Positions 37,901 to 47,500 are shown, counted from the stretch's first letter. The stretch is 64,000 bases of DNA from an uncultured bacterium (GCA_946548895.1 CAMNQF010000001.1:141024-205023); one strand, 5' to 3'. The notes: generated by a model from the sequence alone, not told the origin. Numbers and translations are program-made.

Positions 37901-38907
37901 AGGAGCGCCTCCCGCCAAACCTGCTGGTGATCTCCAGCGAGCTGCTCGGCGTTTTGCTGGCAAAATGCGTGCGCGACAGCGCGGGGGCCGATCCGGTAAA
38001 GCTGATTTACCGCATACTGTCCGACTTGCAAGGCAGCTTCATCTTGAATGGCGCCTCGTTCTTCCGGGCATATGGCCCTATCTCCGACCTCATCAAGGGA
38101 TATTTGCATACCGAACCAGACAAAACAAAGCCAGGGCTGCTGTATTACAGCGGCGTAGCCGATCCTGGAGCCGGTTCGCCCTGCGCGGTTGTCCCCTGGG
38201 GGGATATCGGCGAAGAAGAGAAGAAATTGTTCAAGCCAATCATTGCTTTTTACCACCCGGCTCTCCTTTTCAGCAAGACGGCCAAAGCGCTGCTGCAGGA
38301 GTGCGGCACCATCCTTTGTTCGGAGGACGACTATGAAACCGTCGAAAAAGATTACGGCAGCAAGGAAATCACAGTCATAAAAAACAGCGACATCAATGAT
38401 GCGTTAGAGGTTGTTGTCAAAACGATTCATCAGCCCGCGCACGTTAATTATGAATTTGATTTTGGGATTTCACTGCGCGGGCGCTATCTGGATAAAATGA
38501 ACCTGCTGAAGGGGGAGCTGGAAAAGTGCGGCAAGCGGGTTCTCCTGATGGAAAAGGATGACTTCCCGCAGCGCATAGCTGGAAGCGGTCTCATTGAAGC
38601 GCTCCATAGAGAATTTTCCCGCTGCCGCCATATCGTGATCTGCGATACGATTGACTACGATCAGAGCCCGTACACCGCGATGGTCGAGTTGAATGTTGTC
38701 ATGGATAAAATCTTTTCGGCGCTGAACACAGGCTGCCGCTATCCGATTTACCGGGTGAGGATGCCGGATGTGGAGCCAAGCCATGTTTTGAAGTGCCTGT
38801 TCCGCGACGATGACGACACCTATTCTGACGGCGACGTCCATGGGCTGGCGCAGCGTCTTGTTGATAAAAGCGAGGCGGTCGACAAGAGCAACCAATCCAC
38901 CCCTTGA
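34975..38907 (+). CDS. Ski2-like superfamily 2 helicase with C-terminal TIR-like domain (second gene of two-helicase operon)
   Basis: NLIIQGATSSGKTLLAEIAAYR, GLVIVDELQML, VVCTETLMVGMNLPADIVILYDG, NFVGRAGRLGMNS; C-terminal YEFDFGISLRGRYLDKMNLLKGELEKCGKRVLLMEKDDFPQRIAGSGLIEALHREFSRCRHIVICDTIDYDQSPYTAMVEL resembles bacterial TIR domains. Confidence 0.85.
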   Translation: MTLRERLEEHKLNGETFAAGRETHNNWDGQLTAMQDAVLADEHFWDTAKNLIIQGATSSGKTLLAEIAAYRQITDEKIWRKKVIFLVPLRALVTAQCNQIKRDFQNVTLNGKHLEIFESSADYQDHDAQIMMGDYDIAVIVYEKFFALLSSGQSRENNMLKNCGLVIVDELQMLSTKDRGPKMEFSIMRLLEMHRVKEEGDEEPEENIRIIGLTTSESGVEDLGAWMKANIVGNAIRPVPLRQYIVSYDTGKMMYKDIAGEGDPAKPDDANGNPDKVEEISLLAKFDSGNCDKDKKQRCLYSLLATWLEPNKEKKILIFTNAKWNTREIANGIVRKFPQFEPPAAENAERRAELREQFHRVLVEFSDEDGVNDLERLISKGVAFHHSGLPAIVRTMIEDDFRDENGHIQIVVCTETLMVGMNLPADIVILYDGTTYRGGKIPVPLSVQSYNNFVGRAGRLGMNSAPNYRGKSYLLTENLERDYSRYTADRKTAVKSSFRSGSPEVLAPYFLNWIGKEHTVEERIQSGLRINFCYHKEIWDEAVIKKDAEAILDQLKNAVPTPQKRLIIKRKNGSHILSNLGNALAPYALNLDTCKILIEYMLQKPISESDIWFLAPDDESSVCPPKPLIELILTICSCEEVDKSPAISVFGNESEVKALNRSLQDYLKQIYPKRQDEEPQEDEWDCEDEDACKKLTRIAYSSYIAEPEELRQVVRTLILCLWLAGYRVRKIKEILRLNSAAFSTSDIERISEAAAYLVEAASKCQDILLDSKDAPALYRLSIRMKYGIPHELHCLANTHVRGITRNQLLTIWRKAQQVHKTPRDYIMASFNPHHQALRKALQARERVNNYYQQIENIQEEDQSHICKELSSHLQNMDMHSGAGARGCRDAIHSILTAVSERQENGWSIIPAQNELEFTFMTENQRSYCLRFGLFDMGENSDEWFTQIRDFDCQPTRDRNQHQVNIAVLYGAPPAGEERLPPNLLVISSELLGVLLAKCVRDSAGADPVKLIYRILSDLQGSFILNGASFFRAYGPISDLIKGYLHTEPDKTKPGLLYYSGVADPGAGSPCAVVPWGDIGEEEKKLFKPIIAFYHPALLFSKTAKALLQECGTILCSEDDYETVEKDYGSKEITVIKNSDINDALEVVVKTIHQPAHVNYEFDFGISLRGRYLDKMNLLKGELEKCGKRVLLMEKDDFPQRIAGSGLIEALHREFSRCRHIVICDTIDYDQSPYTAMVELNVVMDKIFSALNTGCRYPIYRVRMPDVEPSHVLKCLFRDDDDTYSDGDVHGLAQRLVDKSEAVDKSNQSTP

Positions 38908-38941
38908 ACGCGCCCACGGGGTGGGGATCCCCAAAGGGCCG

Positions 38942-39997
38942 CTATTGGATTACTTCCGCAATGGTGCCGCCGCCCAGGACGCGGCCGCTCCCGTCGTAAA
39001 CCACTGCCGCCTGTCCCGGCGTGACAGCCCGCTGGGGATGGCCGAATTCCAGCCGCACCCGGCCCGCTTCGGGGAACACCGCCGCCGGCTGCTCTGTTTG
39101 GCGGTAGCGGGTTTTGACCAGGGCCCGGAAGGGCCCGGAGGGCGGTTCGGTGAGCCAGTTCCAATCCGCCGCCATACAGCCCCTGGAATACAGCGCCTCC
39201 TCCGGCCCCACGGTGACGGTGTTTGCCTCCATGCACTTGGCGCACACGTAGATCCGCCCGGGGGACGATACCCCCACCCCCCGGCGCTGTCCGATGGTGA
39301 GCCCCGCCGCCCCCCGGTGCCGGCCGACGACCTTTCCGCCCAGGTCCAGAATGTCCCCGGCGGGATAAGACCTGCCGGTGTATCGCTCCAGAAAGGCCAA
39401 GTAATCCCCGTCGGGGATGAAGCAGATGTCCTGGCTGTCGCGCTTGCGGGCGTTGGGAAAGCCCTCCCGCTCCGCGATGGCCCGGACCTGTGCCTTGGTC
39501 AGCCCGCCCAGGGGAAAGCGGGTGTAGGCCAGCCGCTCCCGGGGAATGGGGTAGAGCACATAGCTCTGGTCCCGGCTCAGGTCGGCGGCCTTGGACAGGT
39601 GGAAGCCGTTCCCGCCACAATCTGTAATTTGAGCGTAGTGCCCGGTGGCGATATAGCGGCAGTCCAGCTCCCGGGCCTTCTCATACAGCAGTCCGAATTT
39701 TAAAAAGCGGTTGCAGTCCACGCAGGGATTGGGGGTATCCCCCCGCTCATAGGCGTCCACAAACCGGCGGACCACCTTCTCTTCAAAGCTGGCTGTCAGG
39801 TCGAACACATGGTGGGGGATGCCCAGTCGGGCGGCTGCCTGGCGGGCGTCCTCCTCGTCCTGGGGGGCGCCGCCCAGCAGCCTCATGGTAGCCCCCACGC
39901 AGTCGAACCCCTGCTCCTTCAGCAGCCAGACCGCGACGCTGGAATCTACCCCGCCGCTCATGGCCGCCAGCACTCGAACTCCATTGTTTCCCATCAT
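38942..39997 (-). CDS. mnmA: tRNA 2-thiouridine(34) synthase MnmA
   Basis: AMSGGVDSSVAVWLLKEQG, NPCVDCNRFLKFG, SQDICFIPDGDY. Confidence 0.97.
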   Translation of the reverse strand: MMGNNGVRVLAAMSGGVDSSVAVWLLKEQGFDCVGATMRLLGGAPQDEEDARQAAARLGIPHHVFDLTASFEEKVVRRFVDAYERGDTPNPCVDCNRFLKFGLLYEKARELDCRYIATGHYAQITDCGGNGFHLSKAADLSRDQSYVLYPIPRERLAYTRFPLGGLTKAQVRAIAEREGFPNARKRDSQDICFIPDGDYLAFLERYTGRSYPAGDILDLGGKVVGRHRGAAGLTIGQRRGVGVSSPGRIYVCAKCMEANTVTVGPEEALYSRGCMAADWNWLTEPPSGPFRALVKTRYRQTEQPAAVFPEAGRVRLEFGHPQRAVTPGQAAVVYDGSGRVLGGGTIAEVIQ

Positions 39998-40223
39998 TCC
40001 GCACCCCCCGATTGATTCCCTGTATTATAGCTGGTCCGCCCTTCGGTGTCAAGGAAAAGGCCCGGGCCGCGGGCCCCGCTCAGAAGAAAATCACCCCGCG
40101 GCGGCACCGAGTGAACACCACAGGGCTTGAAATGAGCCGGCGCTTGACAGGGACCTTGGCAATAGGATAAAATTGGGCTGTACACCCCAAATGGAAACTA
40201 TGAGTCTTATGGAGGGTAACGTG

Positions 40224-40550
40224 ATGGCGGCAGCCAAAGAGAGGCCGGCCTGCCCGGTGGAAATAACGCTGACCCTAATCAGCGATAAATGGAAGGTGCT
40301 GATCCTGCGGGATCTGCTTCAGGGGACAAAGCGCTTCGGGGAATTGAAAAAATCTCTTGGCGGTGTGAGCCCAAAGGTGCTCACCGCCCAGCTCCGGCAG
40401 ATGGAGGAGAGCGGCCTGTTGGTTCGAACTGTCTATCCAGAAGTGCCGCCGCGGGTGGAGTACGCGCTGACGGAGCTGGGATACAGCCTGAAGCCCATTT
40501 TGGACGCCATGCGGAATTGGGGCGAGGAATACAGGGCAAAAAACACGTGA
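40224..40550 (+). CDS. HxlR family winged-helix transcriptional regulator
   Basis: CPVEITLTLISDKWKVLILRDLLQGTKRFGELKKSLGGVSPKVLTAQLRQMEESGLL. Confidence 0.92.
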   Translation: MAAAKERPACPVEITLTLISDKWKVLILRDLLQGTKRFGELKKSLGGVSPKVLTAQLRQMEESGLLVRTVYPEVPPRVEYALTELGYSLKPILDAMRNWGEEYRAKNT

Positions 40551-40817
40551 GGAATCACGATGGAGGACGGCCCCCGCCACGGACTTTGCGTGTAACACGA
40601 TATAAGTTAAGAAATGTCGCCGTTTGGCCAAATGCAGGGCGTTTTTTCGCGAAAACGGATTGCCTGTATACCGCTGGGCGAGGTGCCGGCGCGTATCATA
40701 AACCTGAAATTAACAAAGGAAAGCGGGAAGCCTCAAAAAAGTATTGTCATGGGCAGCCAATTAGTATATAATTCCTGTTGGATTAGGAGACAGGAGAAGC
40801 GGTTATCGCGGGGGGAA

Positions 40818-41441
40818 GTGATTACTCTGGATAACACCAAAACGCGAATCATACTTGCGGCAATGAAGGCTGTGCGGCAGTATGGCCTGGAGGGTGTGCG
40901 CATCCAGAATGTCAGCGAGCTGGCAGGGATTTCGTCCGGGGCGATTTACCGTCACTTTGATGGCAAGGAACAACTGCTGATAGAGTGTTTTACTTATGTG
41001 GACAAACAGGCGGCAGCGATTTTTGAACATTTGAAGTTCAATCCTTTGGTCATGCTCACTGACCCTATGGGAGCGGTAAAAGGACTGTGGCTACCTTATT
41101 TTCGGTTTTGGACGTCCCACCCAGATGAAACAGTATTCTACCACCGTTTCCGGGATAGCACGTTTTTCCCTCAATATGACAGAGAGCGGGACTCCACCTA
41201 TTTCAAGACGTTTGCCGGAATGGTCCGCGTCTTCATGGTGACGTTTCCCAGCCTGCGCCGTATGAATCAGGACCTGTTGTGGCTCCATGTCCTCACGTCT
41301 ACCGTCATGTATGCGAAATATGTGGTGGAGGGAACGCTGCCAAACAGTCAGGAAACCGAGGACACCGTATTTCAGCTGCTGACCACTGGACTGAGTGGCT
41401 ATTTAAAACCAGACGACTTCCCAAAAACTGGGCAAGGCTAA
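40818..41441 (+). CDS. TetR/AcrR family transcriptional regulator
   Basis: RIQNVSELAGISSGAIYRHFDGKEQLLIE; start chosen at in-frame GTG 40818 preceded by a G-rich RBS. Confidence 0.85.
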   Translation: MITLDNTKTRIILAAMKAVRQYGLEGVRIQNVSELAGISSGAIYRHFDGKEQLLIECFTYVDKQAAAIFEHLKFNPLVMLTDPMGAVKGLWLPYFRFWTSHPDETVFYHRFRDSTFFPQYDRERDSTYFKTFAGMVRVFMVTFPSLRRMNQDLLWLHVLTSTVMYAKYVVEGTLPNSQETEDTVFQLLTTGLSGYLKPDDFPKTGQG

Positions 41442-41475
41442 AAATGTACCGCTGAAAGGCGGTTCATTTTTAGCC
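41436..41475. terminator. Long imperfect hairpin overlapping the TetR stop codon
   Basis: ggctaaaaatg(t)accgc-ctgaaa-gcggt(t)catttttagcc. Confidence 0.5.
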
Positions 41476-41627
41476 GCATGATTGCGAGCATTCACTCGCC
41501 CCCGGCCAAAGCACCGCTGCCGGGGCGAAATTTTAGGGCTATAGGGGGGTGAACATTCACTTACTTTGGAATAACCTTCTTTCTATTCGGGAAACTATCA
41601 ACATCGAATACAAAGGAGGCTATTGCC

Positions 41628-42668
41628 ATGTCCAGTCAGGAAGCGGCTTTTATCGTTGACGCGGTTGAAAAGAAGCATTCACTCCTTTTCAGCCTATGCA
41701 GCGCATCAGCGCCCCATAGGCCGCAAATCGGCCGCGCGCCGGACAACATAGACAGTGTGCGGGCGTTGCCCGGCAGCGGCACCGCCGCTGTTCGAAAACC
41801 GATAAGACCGACTTTCCAGTGCGCTGACGGCACAATCCATGCCGGCCATATCGCCCAATATGCGGCACACCTCCAGGAAGAGGAGCGGGCAAAAAACACC
41901 ATAAAGAAATATGTCCATGATCTTCACGGCCTAATGGCGTTTTTGAGCGGACAGCCAATCACAAAAGGGGCTGTGATTGCGTGGAAAGAACACTTGGCGG
42001 AAATCTATGCCCCGGCCACTGTCAATTCCATGCTGGCGGCGGCCAATGGCTTTTTCCGTTTTATGGACTGGCCGAAGCTGTCTGTCAGGCCGCTGAAGAT
42101 ACAGCGCCCCCTTTTCTGCGACGAAAGCCGGGAAATGACCCGCGCTGAATATGTACGTTTGGTGGATGAGGCCCGGCGGCAGGGAAATGAGCGGCTGGCC
42201 CTGCTGCTTCAGACGGTATGCGCCACCGGCATCCGGGTGTCGGAACTTCGGTTTATCACTGTGGAAGCGGTGAACCTGGGCCGGACGGCGGTCAGCAACA
42301 AGGGGAAGCGGCGAACTGTCTTTCTGCCGGGGAAGCTGTGCGGGCTGCTGAAAAAATACCTGAAAAAGCAAAAAATCACCGATGGATCGGTGTTTGTGAC
42401 GCGGACGGGAAAGCCCTTGGACCGCTCCAATATTTGGCGTGACATGAAAGCCTTGTGTGAGCGCGCCGGGGTGGAGCCGGGCAAGGTGTTCCCCCACAAC
42501 CTGCGGCACCTGTTTGCCCGGACGTATTACGCGCTGGAAAAGGATTTGTCCCGGCTGGCGGATATTTTGGGCCATTCCAACATCAGTACCACCCGTATTT
42601 ATACCGCGGAGAGCGGTTCTGTTCACGCTCGGCAAATGGAGCGGCTGGGGCTGATCCTTACAACTTAA
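41628..42668 (+). CDS. Tyrosine recombinase (XerC/D-like integrase family)
   Basis: SAM-like N-terminal domain; catalytic ATGIRVSELR, SNKGKRRTVFLP, PHNLRHLFA, LGHSNISTTRIY. Confidence 0.93.
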   Translation: MSSQEAAFIVDAVEKKHSLLFSLCSASAPHRPQIGRAPDNIDSVRALPGSGTAAVRKPIRPTFQCADGTIHAGHIAQYAAHLQEEERAKNTIKKYVHDLHGLMAFLSGQPITKGAVIAWKEHLAEIYAPATVNSMLAAANGFFRFMDWPKLSVRPLKIQRPLFCDESREMTRAEYVRLVDEARRQGNERLALLLQTVCATGIRVSELRFITVEAVNLGRTAVSNKGKRRTVFLPGKLCGLLKKYLKKQKITDGSVFVTRTGKPLDRSNIWRDMKALCERAGVEPGKVFPHNLRHLFARTYYALEKDLSRLADILGHSNISTTRIYTAESGSVHARQMERLGLILTT

Positions 42669-42905
42669 TTTTTGTTATGTTGTTGTTCCGGCAAAAAGAA
42701 GCTAGCATACATATCCGTATTATACAGAAAGTCCGGCTTTTTTACAAGCCTTTTTCCAAATCTAAACGCGAAAGAACCGACGGGATGCGCTCTGCTCCAG
42801 ATCTCGCCTGCCTTTTTGTGCCCGCTATCGGGTTTCTTGCTTTCTCCGCGATGAAATCTGAGATACAATATTCTAATTAATACAACATAACAAAAATGAA
42901 GTTGT
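42660..42905. repeat. 24-bp inverted repeats flanking a ~198-bp putative invertible segment
   Basis: Left 42660-42683 acaacttaatttttgttatgttgt; right 42882-42905 is its reverse complement with one mismatch. Confidence 0.85.
42719..42747 (-). promoter_or_regulatory. Sigma-A-like promoter inside the putative invertible segment, currently facing the recombinase
   Basis: On the minus strand TTGTAA - 17 bp - TATAAT. Confidence 0.7.
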
Positions 42906-42945
42906 TATGAGGGACATTTGAGTAAACATAGTGAGGAGTGCAGTT

Positions 42946-43863
42946 ATGGAAAAAATACTGATTGTCGATGACAGCCTCTTGCAAGCGACACAGCTGAAGG
43001 CAATTATAGATGACGAATATGACGTCACCATCGCGCAGACGGCGGAAGATGGCCTGCGCAGAGCGAGCGACGAAGATTTTTCCCTCATTCTGCTGGATGT
43101 TGTGATGCCGGAAATGGATGGGTTTACGCTGCTAAAAAAATTGCAGGAGGAAATCATTACCCAAAATGTTCCGGTCATTTTGATCACCAGCCTCGCGGAC
43201 GTGGCAAATGAGCAGCATGGTCTCATTTTAGGGGCCGTGGATTATATTACGAAGCCGTATATTCCCCTGATCGTCAAAGCGAGGGTAAACACGCACGTCA
43301 AACTCTACCAATACCGCAGGCAGATTGAGGAACAATCCATGACCGACCAGCTGACCGGGATTGCCAACCGCCGCAGGTATGACCGCTACAGTCTGGCGAA
43401 ATGGAACGAAGCGGCCCGGCTGCAAATTCCTTTTTCCATCTGTATGTTCGATATTGACCATTTCAAAGTGTATAACGACACATTTGGCCACCCCGCGGGG
43501 GATAAAGTGATCGCCGCCATCGCGAAAACACTATCCTCCTATCTGAAACGCAGCACGGACTTTGTGGCCCGCTACGGGGGAGAGGAGTTTGTGGCGCTCT
43601 CCACGGGCGATTCCTCTGCAAAAATGTTTGAGCACCTGAAAAAAATCCGGCAGGCCATAGAAGACCTGCACATCCCCCACAGCCCAACCGTATCCGAGTG
43701 GGTGACTGTCAGCGTGGGCGGCGTTACCATCATCCCTGAAGCGGGGGGCGCCTATGACGTTTATCTAAAAATTGCTGACACCATGCTGTACGACGCGAAA
43801 AAGCATGGGCGCAACAGAGTCGTTTGGGCTGACGAGCAGCTAAAGCAGATATTCGAAAAGTAA
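42946..43863 (+). CDS. Response regulator receiver-GGDEF diguanylate cyclase
   Basis: REC: ILIVDDSLLQATQLK, LILLDVVMPEMDG, KPY; GGDEF: SMTDQLTGIANRR, FDIDHFKVYNDTFGH, active site RYGGEEF with upstream RSTD I-site. Confidence 0.95.
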   Translation: MEKILIVDDSLLQATQLKAIIDDEYDVTIAQTAEDGLRRASDEDFSLILLDVVMPEMDGFTLLKKLQEEIITQNVPVILITSLADVANEQHGLILGAVDYITKPYIPLIVKARVNTHVKLYQYRRQIEEQSMTDQLTGIANRRRYDRYSLAKWNEAARLQIPFSICMFDIDHFKVYNDTFGHPAGDKVIAAIAKTLSSYLKRSTDFVARYGGEEFVALSTGDSSAKMFEHLKKIRQAIEDLHIPHSPTVSEWVTVSVGGVTIIPEAGGAYDVYLKIADTMLYDAKKHGRNRVVWADEQLKQIFEK

Positions 43864-43882
43864 ACAGAACTTGGAGGAAATC

Positions 43883-44569
43883 ATGAAATTGTTCCACCTG
43901 TTTGGAAGGAAAAGGGGTGCGCCGCCTCAAGAGGCTGAAAAGCAAACCGGCGCGGACGAGTGGGAAGTCTATTCGGGGATGCGGGTAGAGGTGACGACCG
44001 TTAGCGGCCATATCCTTTTCGTGGCGAAGCTGATGAGCCTGCACGGAAGCCACGCGGAACTGCACCAGTATTCGAAAGCGGAGATTGCTCAAGAGGAACC
44101 CACTCCTGTGAAGATACGCGGGTACAACGACAGAGATCGAAAGGCTGTCTGCATGGAGGGCGTGATTTCGCCCCTGCCGCAGAATAAATGGTCGGTTGCG
44201 GGATTAAAAGTATGCCGGGTGGGAAATGACCGCGCCTTTTTTCGCCTTGACACGAACCTTGACGCGACCGCTACCATGTTCAGGGGCTTGGAAATGGGGG
44301 AAAAACCGTGCAAGCTGCTGAATATCAGCATAGGCGGAGCCTGCATTAGTTCGGAATCCAGATACCATGACGGCGATAAATTTTTATTGAAGGTCAGGCT
44401 GCTGGAGGACAGGCCGGAGTCAGCCCTGTTTTCTCAGGTGGTGCGCGTCCTTGAAAAGGGCGGCGCCGGCTTTGAGTACGGATGCCGGTTTTTGGAGCTG
44501 ACCGAAGCCGATCAGGAGCAGATTACACAGAACATTTTCGCGGCGCAGAGACAGAAAAGAGGACATTAA
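43883..44569 (+). CDS. PilZ-domain c-di-GMP effector (YcgR-like)
   Basis: RAFFRLDTN (RxxxR), CKLLNISIGGACISSE (NxSxGG), C-terminal GCRFLELTEADQEQITQNIFAAQRQ. Confidence 0.88.
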   Translation: MKLFHLFGRKRGAPPQEAEKQTGADEWEVYSGMRVEVTTVSGHILFVAKLMSLHGSHAELHQYSKAEIAQEEPTPVKIRGYNDRDRKAVCMEGVISPLPQNKWSVAGLKVCRVGNDRAFFRLDTNLDATATMFRGLEMGEKPCKLLNISIGGACISSESRYHDGDKFLLKVRLLEDRPESALFSQVVRVLEKGGAGFEYGCRFLELTEADQEQITQNIFAAQRQKRGH

Positions 44570-44582
44570 AGGAGAATACGAA

Positions 44583-47500
44583 ATGGGGATGTTTTATCGC
44601 CGTAGCCGGGGCGGAAAGCGGCTTCAACGGGAATCAAAATCTGAACGCAATTCAGGAGTACGGCTTGCCGCGCTCCTTTTGTGCCTGTCCATGCTGACAG
44701 GCCTTCTCCCCACCCTGGCACAGGCGGCGGGAGATATGGAAAAACTCTCCGGCATTGTGACGTTTGACAGCATCACCCTCCACGATGCCGGCTCCAGCGC
44801 GGCAATTGCGAACGGCGCCCTCATTGAAAAGGACAGGCAGCTGATGCTGCGCTATACATACACGATCACAGAGGATCAGTGTAAACAGATCGCGGCAGAT
44901 ACGCGGTATTATTTAGAAGTATCGCCCCATTTAGTACTGACCCATTTGGAAAGCGGGTCACCTCTGACCATTGAAACCGATAGCGGGCAGGTTCAGTTTG
45001 GCAAGATTTATGCGGACGGCAGCAGCGCATGGGTGATATTTGACGCAAAGGAAGGCGGCGCCGGCACCGTCTTATCGGAATATGGGGAACTGAATGACGC
45101 CTATTTCTACCTGAACTGTAACCGGGCAGGCGATGTACCGGCGGATGAATCGCCCATAGATGGGAACAGCAACCTGTACGCGATAAAGGTTGAAAACAGG
45201 GACATACTCCAGTTCGGGTACGCGGAAAATGAATCGGTTGCGGCGAAAGCGCAGATCAGCAAGGACGGCAGCCTGATGGGCAGGACCATCACCTGGTCGA
45301 TTGACTATACTCCGTGGCAGAATCCCGCCGGGAACGATCCTGTTGACCTGAGCACACCCTTTGAGCTGCGGGATACCATTGATTCCAGCCTGCACAGCTT
45401 TGTCGGCGGCAGTGTGACAATCGGCGGAGCACCCGTGGCCGCTGTTGCGTCCCGCGGCGACCTCAAGGGCGGGGAGGATGCCTATGTGATCGTCGAGACG
45501 CCGGAAGACGGCGGAAACACGACCTTGACATTCGGCGGCACAAAATTTAACGCGGGTCAGGCGACACAGGGAAATCCGGCAGCGCCGCTGAACATTACCT
45601 ATCAGACTGCCATCAATGATGATCTTCTCCTGCCGGGCGGCGCGGCCGACAAAATCGTAACCAACACCGCCTACTTGTTTGCCGGCAAAGAGGGCTTGTT
45701 CAGCCGCCTGAACATCAGCGGCGGCACCACCGTAACCATTCCCCAGCCCATATGGCTGACAAAGACGGGAAAGACGACTCGCAACCCAGGCAATGGATCC
45801 ACCACCAATTGGGAGGTTACGTTTCAGCCCAACGGCTTTTCGTTTACCGCGGACAACAGCCTGACGCTCTCAGACCAACTTCCGACCGGCAGCACGCTGG
45901 TGGCAGATTCGCTGGAAGTAAATGGGACCAAGACGGCGGCAGTAGCCGGGGCAAATAACGGGTTTACGGTTTCCCCGATTACAACGGACAATCAGGCTGT
46001 CACCATCACCTATCAGACCCATGTGCCGGAAGAAATGTACGACAGCGGCACAAGCCTGGGCAGCAATGCGGCGTGGTTTATATTTGATTACAACGGTTCG
46101 AGCTATTCCACACCCAGGGCCACGACGCCCATTGGCAGCGGGGACGGCAGCGGGACCCCCGGAACGGCCACGCTGGTCAAGACAAACGGAGGATACAAAG
46201 CGGCGACCCGCACCATTGACTGGACCGTGAAAATCAATCCCCACCAGGCGTATCTCAGGGGCGGCACGTTTACAGACGATCTGAGCGCGGTTGGGCCTCG
46301 ATGCGCCAAGGGGCACGACAGCGGCCTGGAACTGGCAGGCGGCGTGGACGGCATCGCCATCAAGATCGACGGCAGCGACCCGAGCGAAGATGAGAAAGCG
46401 CTTGTCAAGTTAGACTATGAATACAATACGCGGGTCCTCACCATAGAAGTTGGGGAGATTGGCGCGAAAATCATCACGCTCACCTACACCACCAAGGTCT
46501 GTGACCCCTGTATCTTTGCCAACAACAGCGCGAACGTCACATTAACCAATGAAATTTCGGGAGACATGGGGATTGGCAAAGATACCGCTGGCACGCGCCC
46601 GGTCAGCGCCAGCAGCGCGGCGGTGGCCGGCGCCACGGTTTTGACCAAAAAAGCGCCGGTCTATGATTACGCCAGCGGCACGATGAAGTGGACGGCAGAG
46701 GTAGACGCGGCGGGGCTGCCTATGGCGGGTGTGGTCTTGACGGACGAGCTGCCCGAAGGCTTGACCTATGTGGAAAACTCGCTGCAAATTGCCCCGGAAA
46801 TTCAAGGCGCGTCGGCAAGCGTGAAGGGGCAGACGCTGACAATTCATCTGGGCGCCCTCACGGGATTAACGGCCGTTACCTTTGATACTGAGGTTGACCC
46901 AGAGGCGCTAGGTTTCAGCGGCGATGGCCCGGTGGTGGTGGAGAACACCATCCAAATGAACGGAGAGGCGGACGGAGCTGAGTTCGCGGAGGTTTCCCAC
47001 CGCGTTCAGCAGAATTTTTCCAATCACGGCCTTGTCAAGAGCAGCGCGGTGGATAACCGGCAGGAGCTGATTCAATACGAGGTGCTGATTAACCCGTACC
47101 ACCTTGCCCTGCCGGAAAATCCCTCCCTTGTGGACACGCTGGACAGACGGCTCCAACTGGACACAGATACGTTGAGGTTCTATCAAGCAACCCTGGGCGG
47201 AACAACCGCGGCCAGCGGACAGAGACCCGATTATGAAAAGATTGGAGACGGTCAGCCGCTGGAAATCACCGGCTTTGACCCGGACGAGAACAGCTTCACC
47301 GTGCGGCTTCCGATCAGCGCCGGCAGCCGGGACGCCTACGTGCTGACCTATACGGCGGATTTGATTGACCATCAGGCGGGCAGTTACGGCAACAGCGTCC
47401 GTTTTGAGGGCGGCTCCGTTCTGCTGGGCGGCAGCAAAAATAACAGCGCTTCCGTCGGCGGAGGCGGCGGGGGCGGCGGAGGCGGCGTCGCCGCCCGGAG

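Noticed and set aside
40614-40817. N-terminal extension of the TetR ORF (MSPFGQMQGVFSRKRIACIPL...)
   Set aside because: Upstream of the conserved TetR HTH and without RBS; the GTG at 40818 is a better start.
42841-42869. Rightward promoter in the inverton (tacaat -10 with tttctc -35)
   Set aside because: Good -10 but no acceptable -35 at 17 bp; much weaker than the minus-strand TTGTAA-17-TATAAT, so not called as a promoter.
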